DNA from: Viridibacillus sp050278625
GTDB taxonomy: Bacteria > Bacillota > Bacilli > Bacillales_A > Planococcaceae
Assembly (NCBI RefSeq): GCF_050278625.1
Contig: NZ_JBNNTI010000019.1
Span: forward strand, 10,992-74,991
Length of the DNA stretch: 64,000 bases
Direction: 5' to 3'
Positions 27,167 to 35,984 of this stretch are shown here, in pieces (positions within the stretch are counted from its first letter, which is position 1; every line of letters starts with the position of its first letter). The notes beneath the pieces were generated by a model, which did no database searches, was not told where the DNA came from, and saw only the letters and a program-made list of their open reading frames with translations. The position numbers and the translations under genes were made by a program.

Positions 27167-27538
27167 TTATGAAGTAACCTCTTTTTGCATTGCCTTTAAT
27201 TCAGCCAAAGTATAAAGTTCTAATAAGTCCTGTTTATTAAGTTCTGGCAATAGCAAATGGATATCTCGTAGTAATACTTTACGTTTTTTAAATTTGTCTT
27301 TGTCTTCTTTTTGTTCAACTGACTCTTCCATTACATTTAAAAGTAATTCATCAGCCGATACTTGTAGTACTCCACTCAATTTTACAATCCAGCTTGCAGA
27401 TGGAACACTTTCTCCCATCTCCCAACTTTTAATACGGCTTGCAGATGTGCCAATTTTCCTACCTAATGACAACATCGAATAATCATTTAACTCTCGTAGT
27501 TCCTTCAATTTCATTCCAAAAGCTTGCGCATCAAACAT
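27167..27538 (-). CDS. XRE-family helix-turn-helix protein
   Basis: 123 residues. The N-terminal HTH_3 domain covers about residues 6-62 (LKELRELNDYSMLSLGRKIG, SASRIKSWEMGESVPSASW), followed by a charged linker and a C-terminal helical segment (LLLPELNKQDLLELYTLAEL). It probably binds DNA as a dimer; targets unknown. I chose the ATG at 27538, eight bases after AAAGGAG; a GTG at 27547 overlaps the site. It is monocistronic. Confidence 0.8.
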   Translation of the reverse strand: MFDAQAFGMKLKELRELNDYSMLSLGRKIGTSASRIKSWEMGESVPSASWIVKLSGVLQVSADELLLNVMEESVEQKEDKDKFKKRKVLLRDIHLLLPELNKQDLLELYTLAELKAMQKEVTS

Positions 27539-27685
27539 TTTTTTCACTCCTTTAAATGTGTTTCCTTTTGTGAATTTTGAGTTACTTTTATTATATAGTT
27601 TTCGGATTTGTACTATTGAAATTTAGTGTTGAAAACTAGCTTTGATGACTAATATTAGTGGGAAATATAAATTGAAATTAAATAA

Positions 27686-28165
27686 TTATTTAACAAAACT
27701 AGCTGGCATATAAGCCGCTACTACTTCTCCATTTACTACATGCTCATCCCCAGCATATAATTTCACATGAATTTTGAATTTCTTTGGGTGAATTTCTTCT
27801 ACCTTACCAACAGCTTTTAACTGTACCCCTTGTGGCGTCGGTTTCAAGTAATCCACATGTAATGACGCGGTAACAAATCTGGGTGGTTCCACACTATCAC
27901 CTGGCTCATACCCATTTTTTCGATGCAGTGCCAAAGCTGCTGATCCAGTACCATGACAGTCAATTAGTGAAGCTAAAAATCCGCCATATACGAATCCGGG
28001 TATAGCAGTGAATTTATCACCCGATTCATAATAAGTAACGGTTTCCTCACCTTCCCAAACTGTGCGAATATGATGACCGTCAGTATTCAATCTTCCACAA
28101 CCATAGCACCAAGCAAATTCATCTGGATATTCATCCTGAATAGCTATTTTTTCTACCTTATTCAT
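27686..28165 (-). CDS. PaaI-type hotdog-fold thioesterase
   Basis: 159-residue protein with the 4HBT hotdog core (PGFVYGGFLASLIDCHGTGS, then TASLHVDYLKPTP). The YGGFLASLIDCHG stretch carries the Asp and His positions used by PaaI-type acyl-CoA thioesterases. An N-terminal CYGCG motif is found in a subset of these proteins. The start is either ATG 28165 or ATG 28171; AAGGGG lies upstream of both. Its acyl-CoA substrate is unknown and no pathway genes adjoin it. Confidence 0.82.
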   Translation of the reverse strand: MNKVEKIAIQDEYPDEFAWCYGCGRLNTDGHHIRTVWEGEETVTYYESGDKFTAIPGFVYGGFLASLIDCHGTGSAALALHRKNGYEPGDSVEPPRFVTASLHVDYLKPTPQGVQLKAVGKVEEIHPKKFKIHVKLYAGDEHVVNGEVVAAYMPASFVK

Positions 28166-28333
28166 ACACATTCATCCCCTTTATTGCAAAATAATCCTAC
28201 TCCTATACAATTCGACAACTGCATTCTTAAACCTTTTCTTTTTAACAACTTTTCTGCTTTAAAGAGAAAATTTTTATGTTTATTAGAATAATAATTATTT
28301 TACAAAGTGAATGCGATTTAGTTCAAAAGCAAA

Positions 28334-28368
28334 AAACCACTTCATCTAGTTGATGAAATGGCTTTTTC
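28334..28368 (-). terminator. Terminator after cstA
   Basis: CCACTTCATC pairs with GATGAAATGG with one mismatch; on the minus strand TTTTTTGC follows. The 340-base gap between cstA and the thioesterase holds nothing else. Confidence 0.55.
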
Positions 28369-28504
28369 AACCTATTTTATTATTCAATAATGATTATGAA
28401 GGCGGTTAATTTGAATAACCAAGGCGTGTTTTCTTTTCCTTTTGAGTTGACTCTTCTCTCTTCTTCATCGACTAACTAACGATAATTAGGACTGCAACAT
28501 CCCA

Positions 28505-29962
28505 TTAAATATAGTCTTTATTATTACCTGATACATCTTCATCTAGTAATACCGAATTTTCATTTCTCTGTTTAACTGCAGCAACAAAGAAGATGGCGAT
28601 AATTGCCAAAGTGATAACTGTTGAGCCTATATATGCCACGTTCATCGGTAAATTAAAACCAATCGTAGCATTTAAAATGTATGTCGTTGTTGTCATTGTC
28701 ATAAATACTCCTGGTATAAGAGAAATCCAGTAGTTTTTCTTTGCTAAGAATAGATACATTGTCGCAACCCATAGTGCAATTACTGCTGTAGATTGGTTAG
28801 CCCATGAGAAGTAGCGCCAAAGAATATTAAAGTCTATTTTTGTTAAAGCAAATGAAATAACAAATAAAGGTAACGCAATCCAAATTCGACTCATGAATTT
28901 AACTTGTGATAATTTAAAATAATCCGCGATAATCATACGCGCACTTCGGAAAGCAGTATCTCCCGAAGTAATTGGTAAGATGATTACTCCTAAGATAGCT
29001 AATGTACCACCAAATGCGCCAAGCATCATAATAGAAGCATCACTAACGATCTTCGCTGGACCACCAGCTGCTAGTAATTCATTTAAACCTTCATAGCTAC
29101 CAAATAAACTCATCCCTGCAGCAGCCCAAATCATAGCGATAACACCTTCAGCTATCATCATGCCATAGAAAATTTTACGACCTTCTCCTTCATTTTTCGT
29201 TGTACGAGAAATGATGGGTGATTGAGTTGCATGAAAACCAGAAAGTGCTCCGCATGAAATCGTTAGGAACAATAAAGGGTAAATTGGTAAATTATCAGGG
29301 TGGAAATTTTGTAATGATAACTCAGGAATTGGAGCATCTGTTACAACTAGTCCTACCCCAACCCCAAGTGCACTGATTAAAAGTAATGCCCCAAAGATTG
29401 GATAAAAGCGACCAATAATCTTATCAATCGGTAATAACGTTGCTAAAATATAATAGACGAAAATAACACCAACGATAATACCCATCGCTGCCCAACCATC
29501 CATTAAGTTATAAAGTAATGTTGCGGGTGAAGTTACAAAGACCGTACCTACTAATAATAGAAGTAAAATAGCAAAAGCATTTACAACGTGCTTCATGAAT
29601 TTCCCTAAAAATTTACCTGCAAGCTCCGGTAAATGTGCACCTCGGTTACGAATTGAAATCATACCCGTTAAATAATCATGTACAGCTCCTGCGAAAATAC
29701 AGCCAATTACAATCCATATAAATGCAACAGGACCATATAAGGCACCCATAATTGGGCCAAATATTGGACCCACTCCAGCAATATTCAACAGCTGGATCAA
29801 TGAGTTTTTACTAGTCGACATCGGTATGTAGTCTACACCATCTGCATTTGTATAGGCCGGCGTTGGACGTTCCTCCTTAGAGCCAAATACCTTTTCAACA
29901 AACTTGCCATAAGTAAAATATCCGAAAATCAATAAGACTATACCAAACAAAAATGTAACCAT
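28505..29962 (-). CDS. cstA: CstA-family carbon-starvation transporter
   Basis: 485-residue membrane protein with about fifteen helices. The family signature appears near the N-terminus (VGPIFGPIMGALYGPVAF, FAGAVHDYLTG, RGAHLPELAGKFLG). Relatives import peptides or pyruvate (E. coli CstA and BtsT). It is shorter than the about 700-residue E. coli proteins and of the B. subtilis-like short type. The LytST two-component genes lie directly upstream on the same strand, and a cre site overlaps the promoter, so it should be used when preferred sugars run out. Confidence 0.92.
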   Translation of the reverse strand: MVTFLFGIVLLIFGYFTYGKFVEKVFGSKEERPTPAYTNADGVDYIPMSTSKNSLIQLLNIAGVGPIFGPIMGALYGPVAFIWIVIGCIFAGAVHDYLTGMISIRNRGAHLPELAGKFLGKFMKHVVNAFAILLLLLVGTVFVTSPATLLYNLMDGWAAMGIIVGVIFVYYILATLLPIDKIIGRFYPIFGALLLISALGVGVGLVVTDAPIPELSLQNFHPDNLPIYPLLFLTISCGALSGFHATQSPIISRTTKNEGEGRKIFYGMMIAEGVIAMIWAAAGMSLFGSYEGLNELLAAGGPAKIVSDASIMMLGAFGGTLAILGVIILPITSGDTAFRSARMIIADYFKLSQVKFMSRIWIALPLFVISFALTKIDFNILWRYFSWANQSTAVIALWVATMYLFLAKKNYWISLIPGVFMTMTTTTYILNATIGFNLPMNVAYIGSTVITLAIIAIFFVAAVKQRNENSVLLDEDVSGNNKDYI

Positions 29963-29989
29963 AGCCTTCCCCCCTTAAATAATAATTTT

Positions 29990-30033
29990 TGAATACGTTT
30001 ACATAATTATAATAAAAGAGGATCGTTTATGAA
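29990..30033 (-). promoter_or_regulatory. cstA promoter with overlapping cre site
   Basis: On the minus strand TTCATA (30028-30033) and TATAAT (30006-30011) are 16 bases apart. TGTAAACGTATTCA (29990-30003), one change from the cre consensus, begins two bases after the -10 element, an ideal position for CcpA repression. The ACCGTTATA further upstream resembles a LytTR half site. Confidence 0.6.
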
Positions 30034-30124
30034 CATTCTGTGACTAACATGTCGATATGTATGATTTACATGCAATTATAACGGTCTAAAATGCGGTTAT
30101 TTTTTTATGAAACTGTGCATAACA

Positions 30125-30853
30125 TTAAATCTCTAAACTTTTGCGTAACCCTTTTACATAATTACGACTTACCGGTAATAATGATTCCTGCCCTTCTATT
30201 TCCAATTGGTATGCCCCATTAAACCAGGGGCTTAACCCTTTAATATATTTCAAATTCACTAAAAAACCTTTATGAATACGAAAAAAAGAGTAGGAGTGCA
30301 ATCGAAACTCCAAATCTTTAAGCGCTGCCTTTGTCTCATACTCACCTAGCTGAGTCATAATTTTCGTTATTTTATCTTCACGTGAAAAATAATATATAAT
30401 TTCTAAATTCAAATAGACTATTTCTCCCTCTACTTCAACAGCTAATTTACCCGAATTTTTCTTCTGCTCACCAACTGGTTGGAACTGCAATTTATTTTTA
30501 ACACGTTCAACTGCTTGCTTCATTTCTTCTTCATCATATGGCTTCAATAAATAATCGACCGCTTCATATCGAAAGGCCTCAGCTGCAAATTGTGGATAAG
30601 CTGTTGAGAAGATAATAAGGGGCACCTTTTTTAATGCACGTAATGATTTCGCTACCTCCATCCCATTCATTGACGGCATTTCAACATCTAAAAGCACGAC
30701 ATCTGGTTGGAGCTGAATAGCTTGCATGATCGCCTCTTCTCCCGTTTTAGCTTCACCTACTATTAATATAGAAGAAAATCCGGATAAAAGATGCTTCAAT
30801 TCCTCTCGATTATATAGCTCATCATCGACAATTAATGCCCTAATGGACTCCAC
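30125..30853 (-). CDS. lytT: LytTR-family response regulator
   Basis: 242 residues: receiver domain (about 4-118) with the phospho-acceptor Asp56 in VVLLDVEMP, acidic pocket VDDE and Lys in LLKPY, then a LytTR DNA-binding domain (about 138-240, FRIHKGFLVNLKYI, PVSRNYVKGL). It pairs with the kinase at 30840 and overlaps its 3' end by 14 bases. GTG 30853 suits the AGGGAG position; a TTG at 30859 is possible. Probably activates cstA next door in response to the LytS signal. Confidence 0.9.
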   Translation of the reverse strand: MESIRALIVDDELYNREELKHLLSGFSSILIVGEAKTGEEAIMQAIQLQPDVVLLDVEMPSMNGMEVAKSLRALKKVPLIIFSTAYPQFAAEAFRYEAVDYLLKPYDEEEMKQAVERVKNKLQFQPVGEQKKNSGKLAVEVEGEIVYLNLEIIYYFSREDKITKIMTQLGEYETKAALKDLEFRLHSYSFFRIHKGFLVNLKYIKGLSPWFNGAYQLEIEGQESLLPVSRNYVKGLRKSLEI

Positions 30854-32591
30854 TAACAATCATCTCCCTTTGTGGCACTGAAAATGTAATAGCCGTACCT
30901 TGTCCTTCTATACTCTTTACTTGTATTGATGCCTCTTCACCAAAATGCATCGTCAATCTGCGGTTCACGTTATATAATGCAATGCCACTTCCAATTTTAG
31001 AAGTAATTTCTTCTTTTCCAATTCGTTTAGCTAGCTCTGGGGCCATTCCTCGGCCGTTATCCTCAATCGTTACTACAACTAGGTCATCTACTACCATAAT
31101 TCGAACATAGATTTCGCAGTCTTCACTCATATTTTGAATGCCGTGTTTCACTGCATTTTCAACAATTGGTTGTAGGGTAAGTGGAGGTATGCCCATAGCT
31201 AACGCTTTTTCATCAATGTCATAAATCACAACTAATTTATGTACAAAACGCGTTTCTTCAATTTCTAAATAAGCTTTTACATGTTTTATTTCTTGGGCAA
31301 GTGGAGTAATTTCCATAGTAGTAGCTGCTAAATTTTGTCTTAAAAAATGTGATAAGGATACTAAAAGTTTTCTAGCCTTATCAGGATCTAATCGTATTAA
31401 TGAAACTATAGTATTCATAGAATTAAACAGAAAATGTGGACTAATTTGAGCCTGCAATGCTTTAATTTCAAGCTCTTTCGCAAATTGATAAGACTGCTCT
31501 GCAGCGGCAATTTCAAGCTGATTACTAAGCAATGAACCAAGCCCTGAAATAAGCTCGATTACTACAGGTGTAATATCCTTCCGCGACTGAAAATAAAATT
31601 TCATCGTCCCAATTGTTTCACCACGTTGAGTTAAAGGGGCTACAATTGCATCATGCAACTGGCAATCTTCTCTAAGACAATGGATCATCTCACTACTTGC
31701 AACAGTCAGTTTCCCCTCTACAATTACTTGCCGTGTTATTCGTGTCATAATGGGGCTATGTGGTATATGATGATCATCACCCATTCCAACGTGAGCTAAT
31801 ATTGTTGATTGATTTGTTATCGCAACTGCGCTAGTCTGTAATTCCTTATGTAAAATCTCACATACAGCTTGTGCTGTTTTCTGATTCATTCCTTCACGTA
31901 AATAGAACAGTGTCTGGTCTGCAATTCGAAGTGTCTTCTGCGCTTGTACTGCTCCAACTTTTTCCTCTTCATTTACAACATTTTTTAGTATTAACAAAAA
32001 TACTGTACAACCTAGTCCGTTTGCCATAATCATTGGCAAGCCAATCAGCTCAACAAGATCCCAAGCTTTTTCATACGGCTTTGATAAAAGCAAAATATTG
32101 AGCATTTGAAAACCTTCGCTTATAGCTCCTATAAAAAATACTGTAGGTAGCTTAATTTCCTTATTCTTTTTATGAAAAACACCTGCAATAGCACCAGCTA
32201 AAATCGAGGCAGAGCCACAAGGAATTGCTGTAAACCCACCCAAGGTTAAGCGATGTATTCCCGCTATCAAACCTGCTCCAATACCAACTTTATATCCGCC
32301 TAGTAAACCAGCAATAACTACACCAATAACCCGTGAATTTGCTATCGCTTCATCCGCAGTAAGTCCTGAGGCCCAACGATTAAACTGTTGTGTTTCAATA
32401 CTAAAAGTCATGCCTGAATAAGTACCTATGATTCCAAAAAAACCAAAAAACAATATGGCCATCCATTGCTGACGCTTACTAAGTTGTTCCTGTCCCATTA
32501 GGCCACGTAAAAATTTCAAGCGCGTCAATATAAATGCAATCATGACGATGATTCCTAGTCTCTCTAACATTGTTATAAACAATTCGAACAT
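30840..32591 (-). CDS. lytS: LytS-type sensor histidine kinase
   Basis: 583 residues: a 5TM-5TMR_LYT membrane domain (about 1-205, with NSRVIGVVIAGLLGG), a GAF domain (about 225-365), the His_kinase domain with phospho-acceptor His386 in QISPHFLFNS, and an HATPase_c with VENAVKHGIQ and EDNGRGM. In B. subtilis and E. coli relatives (LytST, BtsSR) the signal is pyruvate. Directly followed by lytT and then cstA on the same strand, the same partnership as BtsSR with the CstA-family carrier BtsT. CAAAGGAG precedes the ATG. Confidence 0.92.
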   Translation of the reverse strand: MFELFITMLERLGIIVMIAFILTRLKFLRGLMGQEQLSKRQQWMAILFFGFFGIIGTYSGMTFSIETQQFNRWASGLTADEAIANSRVIGVVIAGLLGGYKVGIGAGLIAGIHRLTLGGFTAIPCGSASILAGAIAGVFHKKNKEIKLPTVFFIGAISEGFQMLNILLLSKPYEKAWDLVELIGLPMIMANGLGCTVFLLILKNVVNEEEKVGAVQAQKTLRIADQTLFYLREGMNQKTAQAVCEILHKELQTSAVAITNQSTILAHVGMGDDHHIPHSPIMTRITRQVIVEGKLTVASSEMIHCLREDCQLHDAIVAPLTQRGETIGTMKFYFQSRKDITPVVIELISGLGSLLSNQLEIAAAEQSYQFAKELEIKALQAQISPHFLFNSMNTIVSLIRLDPDKARKLLVSLSHFLRQNLAATTMEITPLAQEIKHVKAYLEIEETRFVHKLVVIYDIDEKALAMGIPPLTLQPIVENAVKHGIQNMSEDCEIYVRIMVVDDLVVVTIEDNGRGMAPELAKRIGKEEITSKIGSGIALYNVNRRLTMHFGEEASIQVKSIEGQGTAITFSVPQREMIVSGVH

Positions 32592-32679
32592 TCAATTTCT
32601 CCTTTGTTTGAACGATAATGTTATCTTCAATTCTAACGGATAAACCTTTCTCAAGCATTAAAATTTCTAATAATTAAAA

Positions 32680-32719
32680 AAAGCTATCTATTCATCATAT
32701 TTGATGAATAGATAGCTTT
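32680..32719. terminator. Strong terminator
   Basis: An 18-bp perfect stem (32680-32697 with 32702-32719) and a four-base loop follow the membrane protein gene on the minus strand, with A/T runs on both sides. The hairpin is also upstream of lytS. Confidence 0.85.
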
Positions 32720-32729
32720 CGTATTTCTA

Positions 32730-33167
32730 TTACCATAGTGTTGGCTTTGCAACCATAAACCACAACATAATAAGTAACAGTAAAATATAAATCCAAACAG
32801 ACTTCACTAGTTTATTGATAAATAGCTGCTGATTGAATTCGGGTGTGTTAAATGTACGAATTGTCGGCTTGAATGCGCTCGCCAAAAAGAAGATTGAGCT
32901 AATCATCACCGCAAATGTCATAACAATCCATGATGTCATCAAATTCCAACCACCAAGCCACATGGCAAGAAACCCAGAAGTGACAAGTACATGTCCGGCA
33001 TGCTTCACAATACGAATGGCCATCGAAAATGTCGCCACATAGGCCTCCAATGCATGATGATTTTGTGTATTACGCATCTTTTTCAACATCAGCAGCAACA
33101 CAAAAAACGGTCCAATAGACAAAATGGCACTAATTACATGTATAAAAACGATTATTGAATAAGTCAT
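32730..33167 (-). CDS. Four-helix membrane protein, DUF2269-like
   Basis: 145 residues with four hydrophobic segments (about 3-27, 48-68, 77-99, 121-142). Conserved-looking His residues lie in the first segment (FIHVISAILSIGP) and before the second or third (IVKHAGHVLVTSG), a pattern seen in small heme-protein-like integral membrane proteins such as DUF2269 and YndM-type families. I chose the ATG at 33167, nine bases after AAAGGA; a TTG 42 bases upstream is less likely. Function unknown. Monocistronic with its own terminator. Confidence 0.65.
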   Translation of the reverse strand: MTYSIIVFIHVISAILSIGPFFVLLLMLKKMRNTQNHHALEAYVATFSMAIRIVKHAGHVLVTSGFLAMWLGGWNLMTSWIVMTFAVMISSIFFLASAFKPTIRTFNTPEFNQQLFINKLVKSVWIYILLLLIMLWFMVAKPTLW

Positions 33168-33487
33168 TTGATTAAGTCCTTTAAACGGTATTTTTTTATC
33201 TTCCTTCAATATTCACGATAATTGAAAAGGTATTAGAGTACAATGTCCGAATTATGAACAAAAGATTTTAGTCCCTTAAATCTTCAATAATAGATTAAAA
33301 AAACAGCCTTTCTTCTATTTAATAATATACACTTGCAGTATTATTAAACTAATGTAAATTACTTATTAAGATATCGTAAATTGTACTATTTCGTTCTATT
33401 TCTGTAGTATGATACATATGTAGTGGTGAAAACAATGCATAAAAGGTTGCATCTCAGCATATACTTAATATAGAGGAGAGGATTTCT

Positions 33488-34117
33488 ATAGGTATTCATA
33501 AATTTTTTACAAGCTTAAACGACTTAGAGCGAATTATTCGCTGTCCTGGACGCTTCAAATTCGAGGAACATAATGTAGCAGCACACTCTTGGAAAGTATC
33601 TCAATACGCCATGTTCTTCGGCACCTTAGAGGAAATGAACGGCGCAACAATCGATTGGAAATCGTTATACGAAAAAACGATTAACCATGATTTTGCAGAA
33701 GTCTTCATTGGTGATATCAAAACACCAGTCAAACATGCATCACCCGAGCTCAAACAAATGTTAGCTCATGTCGAAGAAAAAATGATGGAAAAATTCATCG
33801 TCTCAGAAATTCCAGAAGAGTTCCAAGCCATATTCTTTGACCGTATGAAGGAAGGAAAAGACGCCACAACAGAAGGTCGTCTACTCGAATTCGCAGATAA
33901 ACTCGATCAATTCTACGAAGCATTTGCAGAACTAAAAAGAGGTAATACTGATTTAGAGTTTGTCTATATGTATCAAACTGCGTTAGAAAAACTATTGCTT
34001 ATCCCACTACAAACGAGCGTAGCATACTTCAAAGAAATTATGTTAGCAGATGTGATCGCAGAAGAAACGCAAATTGATATCTACGATTTAACCCATGAAA
34101 TTATCAATAAAGCCTAA
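33488..34117 (+). CDS. YfbR-like HD-domain protein with an apparent ATA start codon
   Basis: The frame reads IHKFFTSLNDLERIIRC and so on, continuing without interruption through the first ATG at 33611. Relatives begin at this point with MGIHK. The expected first codon at 33488-33490 is ATA, six bases after GAGGAGAGG (33473-33481). The 209-residue protein has the HD phosphohydrolase metal residues His33 and His67-Asp68 (NHDFAEVFIGDIKTP) and resembles YfbR-type 5'-nucleotidases. A gene caller would start at 33611 and lose the first metal His. Either ATA is used for initiation, or the start codon is mutated and the gene is weak or dead. Confidence 0.75.
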   Translation: MGIHKFFTSLNDLERIIRCPGRFKFEEHNVAAHSWKVSQYAMFFGTLEEMNGATIDWKSLYEKTINHDFAEVFIGDIKTPVKHASPELKQMLAHVEEKMMEKFIVSEIPEEFQAIFFDRMKEGKDATTEGRLLEFADKLDQFYEAFAELKRGNTDLEFVYMYQTALEKLLLIPLQTSVAYFKEIMLADVIAEETQIDIYDLTHEIINKA

Positions 34118-34170
34118 GCCTTGAAATAAAAAGGCGAAGAGCTTTTTTATTTTACCCTATTTCATATAAA

Positions 34171-34210
34171 AAAACTGTAAATCCCAAGACACTTTAGGAA
34201 TTCACAGTTT
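34171..34210 (-). terminator. Terminator of the sulfur operon
   Basis: AAAACTGTAAATCCC and GGAATTCACAGTTT pair with few mismatches; on the minus strand a T run follows. It lies just after the flavin reductase, the last gene of the operon. Confidence 0.7.
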
Positions 34211-34215
34211 GCCCT

Positions 34216-34716
34216 TTACTTTGCTTCTATTTTATAGAACTCTTCTGGAATTGCCCCTACATTACGTCGGTGATAGAGCAATGGCTCCTTCTCTGTATTT
34301 TCAATATTGATGACGTGCCCGATTATAACAGTATGATCACCTGCATCAACTTGCTGGACCGTTTCACACTCCAGCACTGATAATGTATCATCCAAAATAG
34401 GTAATCTTTGTACAGACTCTTGCCATATACATTGACTAAAACGATTTTCAACTTTACTAGAAAATAGGTTGCACAGTTCTTGTTGATCACTTGCTAAAAT
34501 ATTTACAGCAAATTTTTTCGTTTTCATAAATTCATTATATGATTTTGATTTTTTATCGATTGACCATAAAATAAGTAAAGGATCTAGAGAAACAGATGCA
34601 AATGAATTCACCGTTAATCCCATAGGCTCATGATTCTCATTGAAAGTTGTCACGACTGTAACTCCTGTAGGATAGTTACCTAAAGCTTTACGAAATGCTT
34701 GCTGGTGCTCTGACAT
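34216..34716 (-). CDS. Flavin reductase family protein
   Basis: 166-residue FMN-binding split-barrel protein. Typical motifs are FRKALGNYPTGVTVVTT (about 8-24), GLTVNSFASVSLDPLLILW and the C-terminal LLYHRRNVGAI. It reduces FMN with NAD(P)H for two-component monooxygenases. As last gene of the operon with the two luciferase-like monooxygenases, it is the natural FMNH2 source for CmoJ and CmoO. Start at ATG 34716, eight bases after GGAG. B. subtilis has RibR and not this protein in the equivalent operon, as I remember it. Confidence 0.85.
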   Translation of the reverse strand: MSEHQQAFRKALGNYPTGVTVVTTFNENHEPMGLTVNSFASVSLDPLLILWSIDKKSKSYNEFMKTKKFAVNILASDQQELCNLFSSKVENRFSQCIWQESVQRLPILDDTLSVLECETVQQVDAGDHTVIIGHVINIENTEKEPLLYHRRNVGAIPEEFYKIEAK

Positions 34717-34828
34717 TTTATCCACTCCAATTTTTCAATTCCTTTTTATAATGATGTCTTTATTATATGTTTATTTTAGACGAATGGGTTCGGTCAAGAG
34801 TATGACGAGAAATTTCTTAAAACAAAAG

Positions 34829-35428
34829 TTATTTTATGATAACAATGCGTTGGTCGAGCGGTTTTATTTCTTTTTCCTTCGGTGCTACAATTGGCTTTCC
34901 AAATGGTAATTGGGCAATCAATTTCCATCCATGTTGGATTCCCCATTGCTGCCTAATATCATATGAAAACGCCGGAATATAGTGTTGTAAGCTAGCACCA
35001 AACCCTTCATACTCTAAAGATGTCCATATTAAGTATTGTAATATACCTGAAGCTTGATGCGACCATTCAGTAAATTGTTCATGAAATGTTGGGAACTTCT
35101 CCTGCATCGATGTTACTACCTCATAATCCTCAAAAAACAGCACTGTGCCATATCCACTTGCAAATGCTTTAAATTTCCCCTCTATTTTTCCTATTTGTTC
35201 TTTATTTATTTCAGATTTTAACGATTCAAATGCAACTTGCCAGAAATCTTTATTACTATTTCCTAATAAAACAATAACTCGACCTGTTTGGGAATTAAAA
35301 GCCGTTGGAGTGTTTGCTACAGCTAATTGGACAATCTTCTCAATACGTTCGTCTGTAATCACAAACTCATCTGTAATGCCATATATGGATCGTCTTTCTT
35401 CTACTGCTGTGTAGAAATCTCGTGTCAC
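34829..35428 (-). CDS. Nitroreductase-family FMN enzyme
   Basis: 199-residue nitroreductase-fold protein (RRSIYGI near 12-18, NTPTAFNSQTGRV for FMN binding, then LEYEGFGASLQHY). It uses FMN and NAD(P)H and may serve as a second flavin reductase or reduce an intermediate of the sulfur pathway. Starts with GTG after AGGAGG; 16 bases separate it from the acetyltransferase before it. This gene is not part of the B. subtilis ytm operon, so it may be a local addition. Confidence 0.85.
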   Translation of the reverse strand: MTRDFYTAVEERRSIYGITDEFVITDERIEKIVQLAVANTPTAFNSQTGRVIVLLGNSNKDFWQVAFESLKSEINKEQIGKIEGKFKAFASGYGTVLFFEDYEVVTSMQEKFPTFHEQFTEWSHQASGILQYLIWTSLEYEGFGASLQHYIPAFSYDIRQQWGIQHGWKLIAQLPFGKPIVAPKEKEIKPLDQRIVIIK

Positions 35429-35444
35429 TTTAAGTACCTCCTTC

Positions 35445-35960
35445 CTACTCTGTTATATCGAATCTGTAACATTTCACTAATGTATTAAATTTATAAAACT
35501 CTTTTGATTGATCTCTTTGAAATCCAAGCCATTCGTACAATCTAATTGCATCTGACATTTTATCTGTCGTATGCAAGTAAAGAGAATTAGCACCTTTTTG
35601 TTTAGCATACGCTATACTTACTCTTAATAATTCCTTTGCCACACCTTTCCCTCTAGCGGAAGGATGTACTGCTAGCAAACGTACAATAGGTGTATGGATT
35701 TCTAATTCTGGCAGTCCATAGGCTTCTTTAGATGAAGAAAAAATTTGTAATGTTCCTAGAACATTATCGTTACTTTTCGCAACTAATATACGATCAAGAT
35801 TAGGATTGTCTAATGAGGATCTAATCTCCCCAATATACGTATTCCATACTTCCTCATTTTCATAACTATCTTTATATTGTTTATAGCTTTCCACTAAAAC
35901 TTCACGTGTTGCATCTTTTTCATGTTCTAACAATGCATCTATAGTGATAATACTCCCCAT
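35445..35960 (-). CDS. snaA: GNAT acetyltransferase, SnaA/YtmI-like
   Basis: 171-residue GNAT protein with the acetyl-CoA loop LAVHPSARGKGVAKELL (about 94-110) and AIRLYEWLGF. In B. subtilis the corresponding operon gene ytmI/snaA N-acetylates S-(2-succino)cysteine before the monooxygenase step. The length fits (about 178 in B. subtilis). Symbol assigned from operon context plus family; moderate confidence. It lies 24 bases after the TcyM-type permease gene. Confidence 0.7.
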   Translation of the reverse strand: MGSIITIDALLEHEKDATREVLVESYKQYKDSYENEEVWNTYIGEIRSSLDNPNLDRILVAKSNDNVLGTLQIFSSSKEAYGLPELEIHTPIVRLLAVHPSARGKGVAKELLRVSIAYAKQKGANSLYLHTTDKMSDAIRLYEWLGFQRDQSKEFYKFNTLVKCYRFDITE

Positions 35961-35984
35961 TTTTCATTGCCCCCTTCTAGATAT

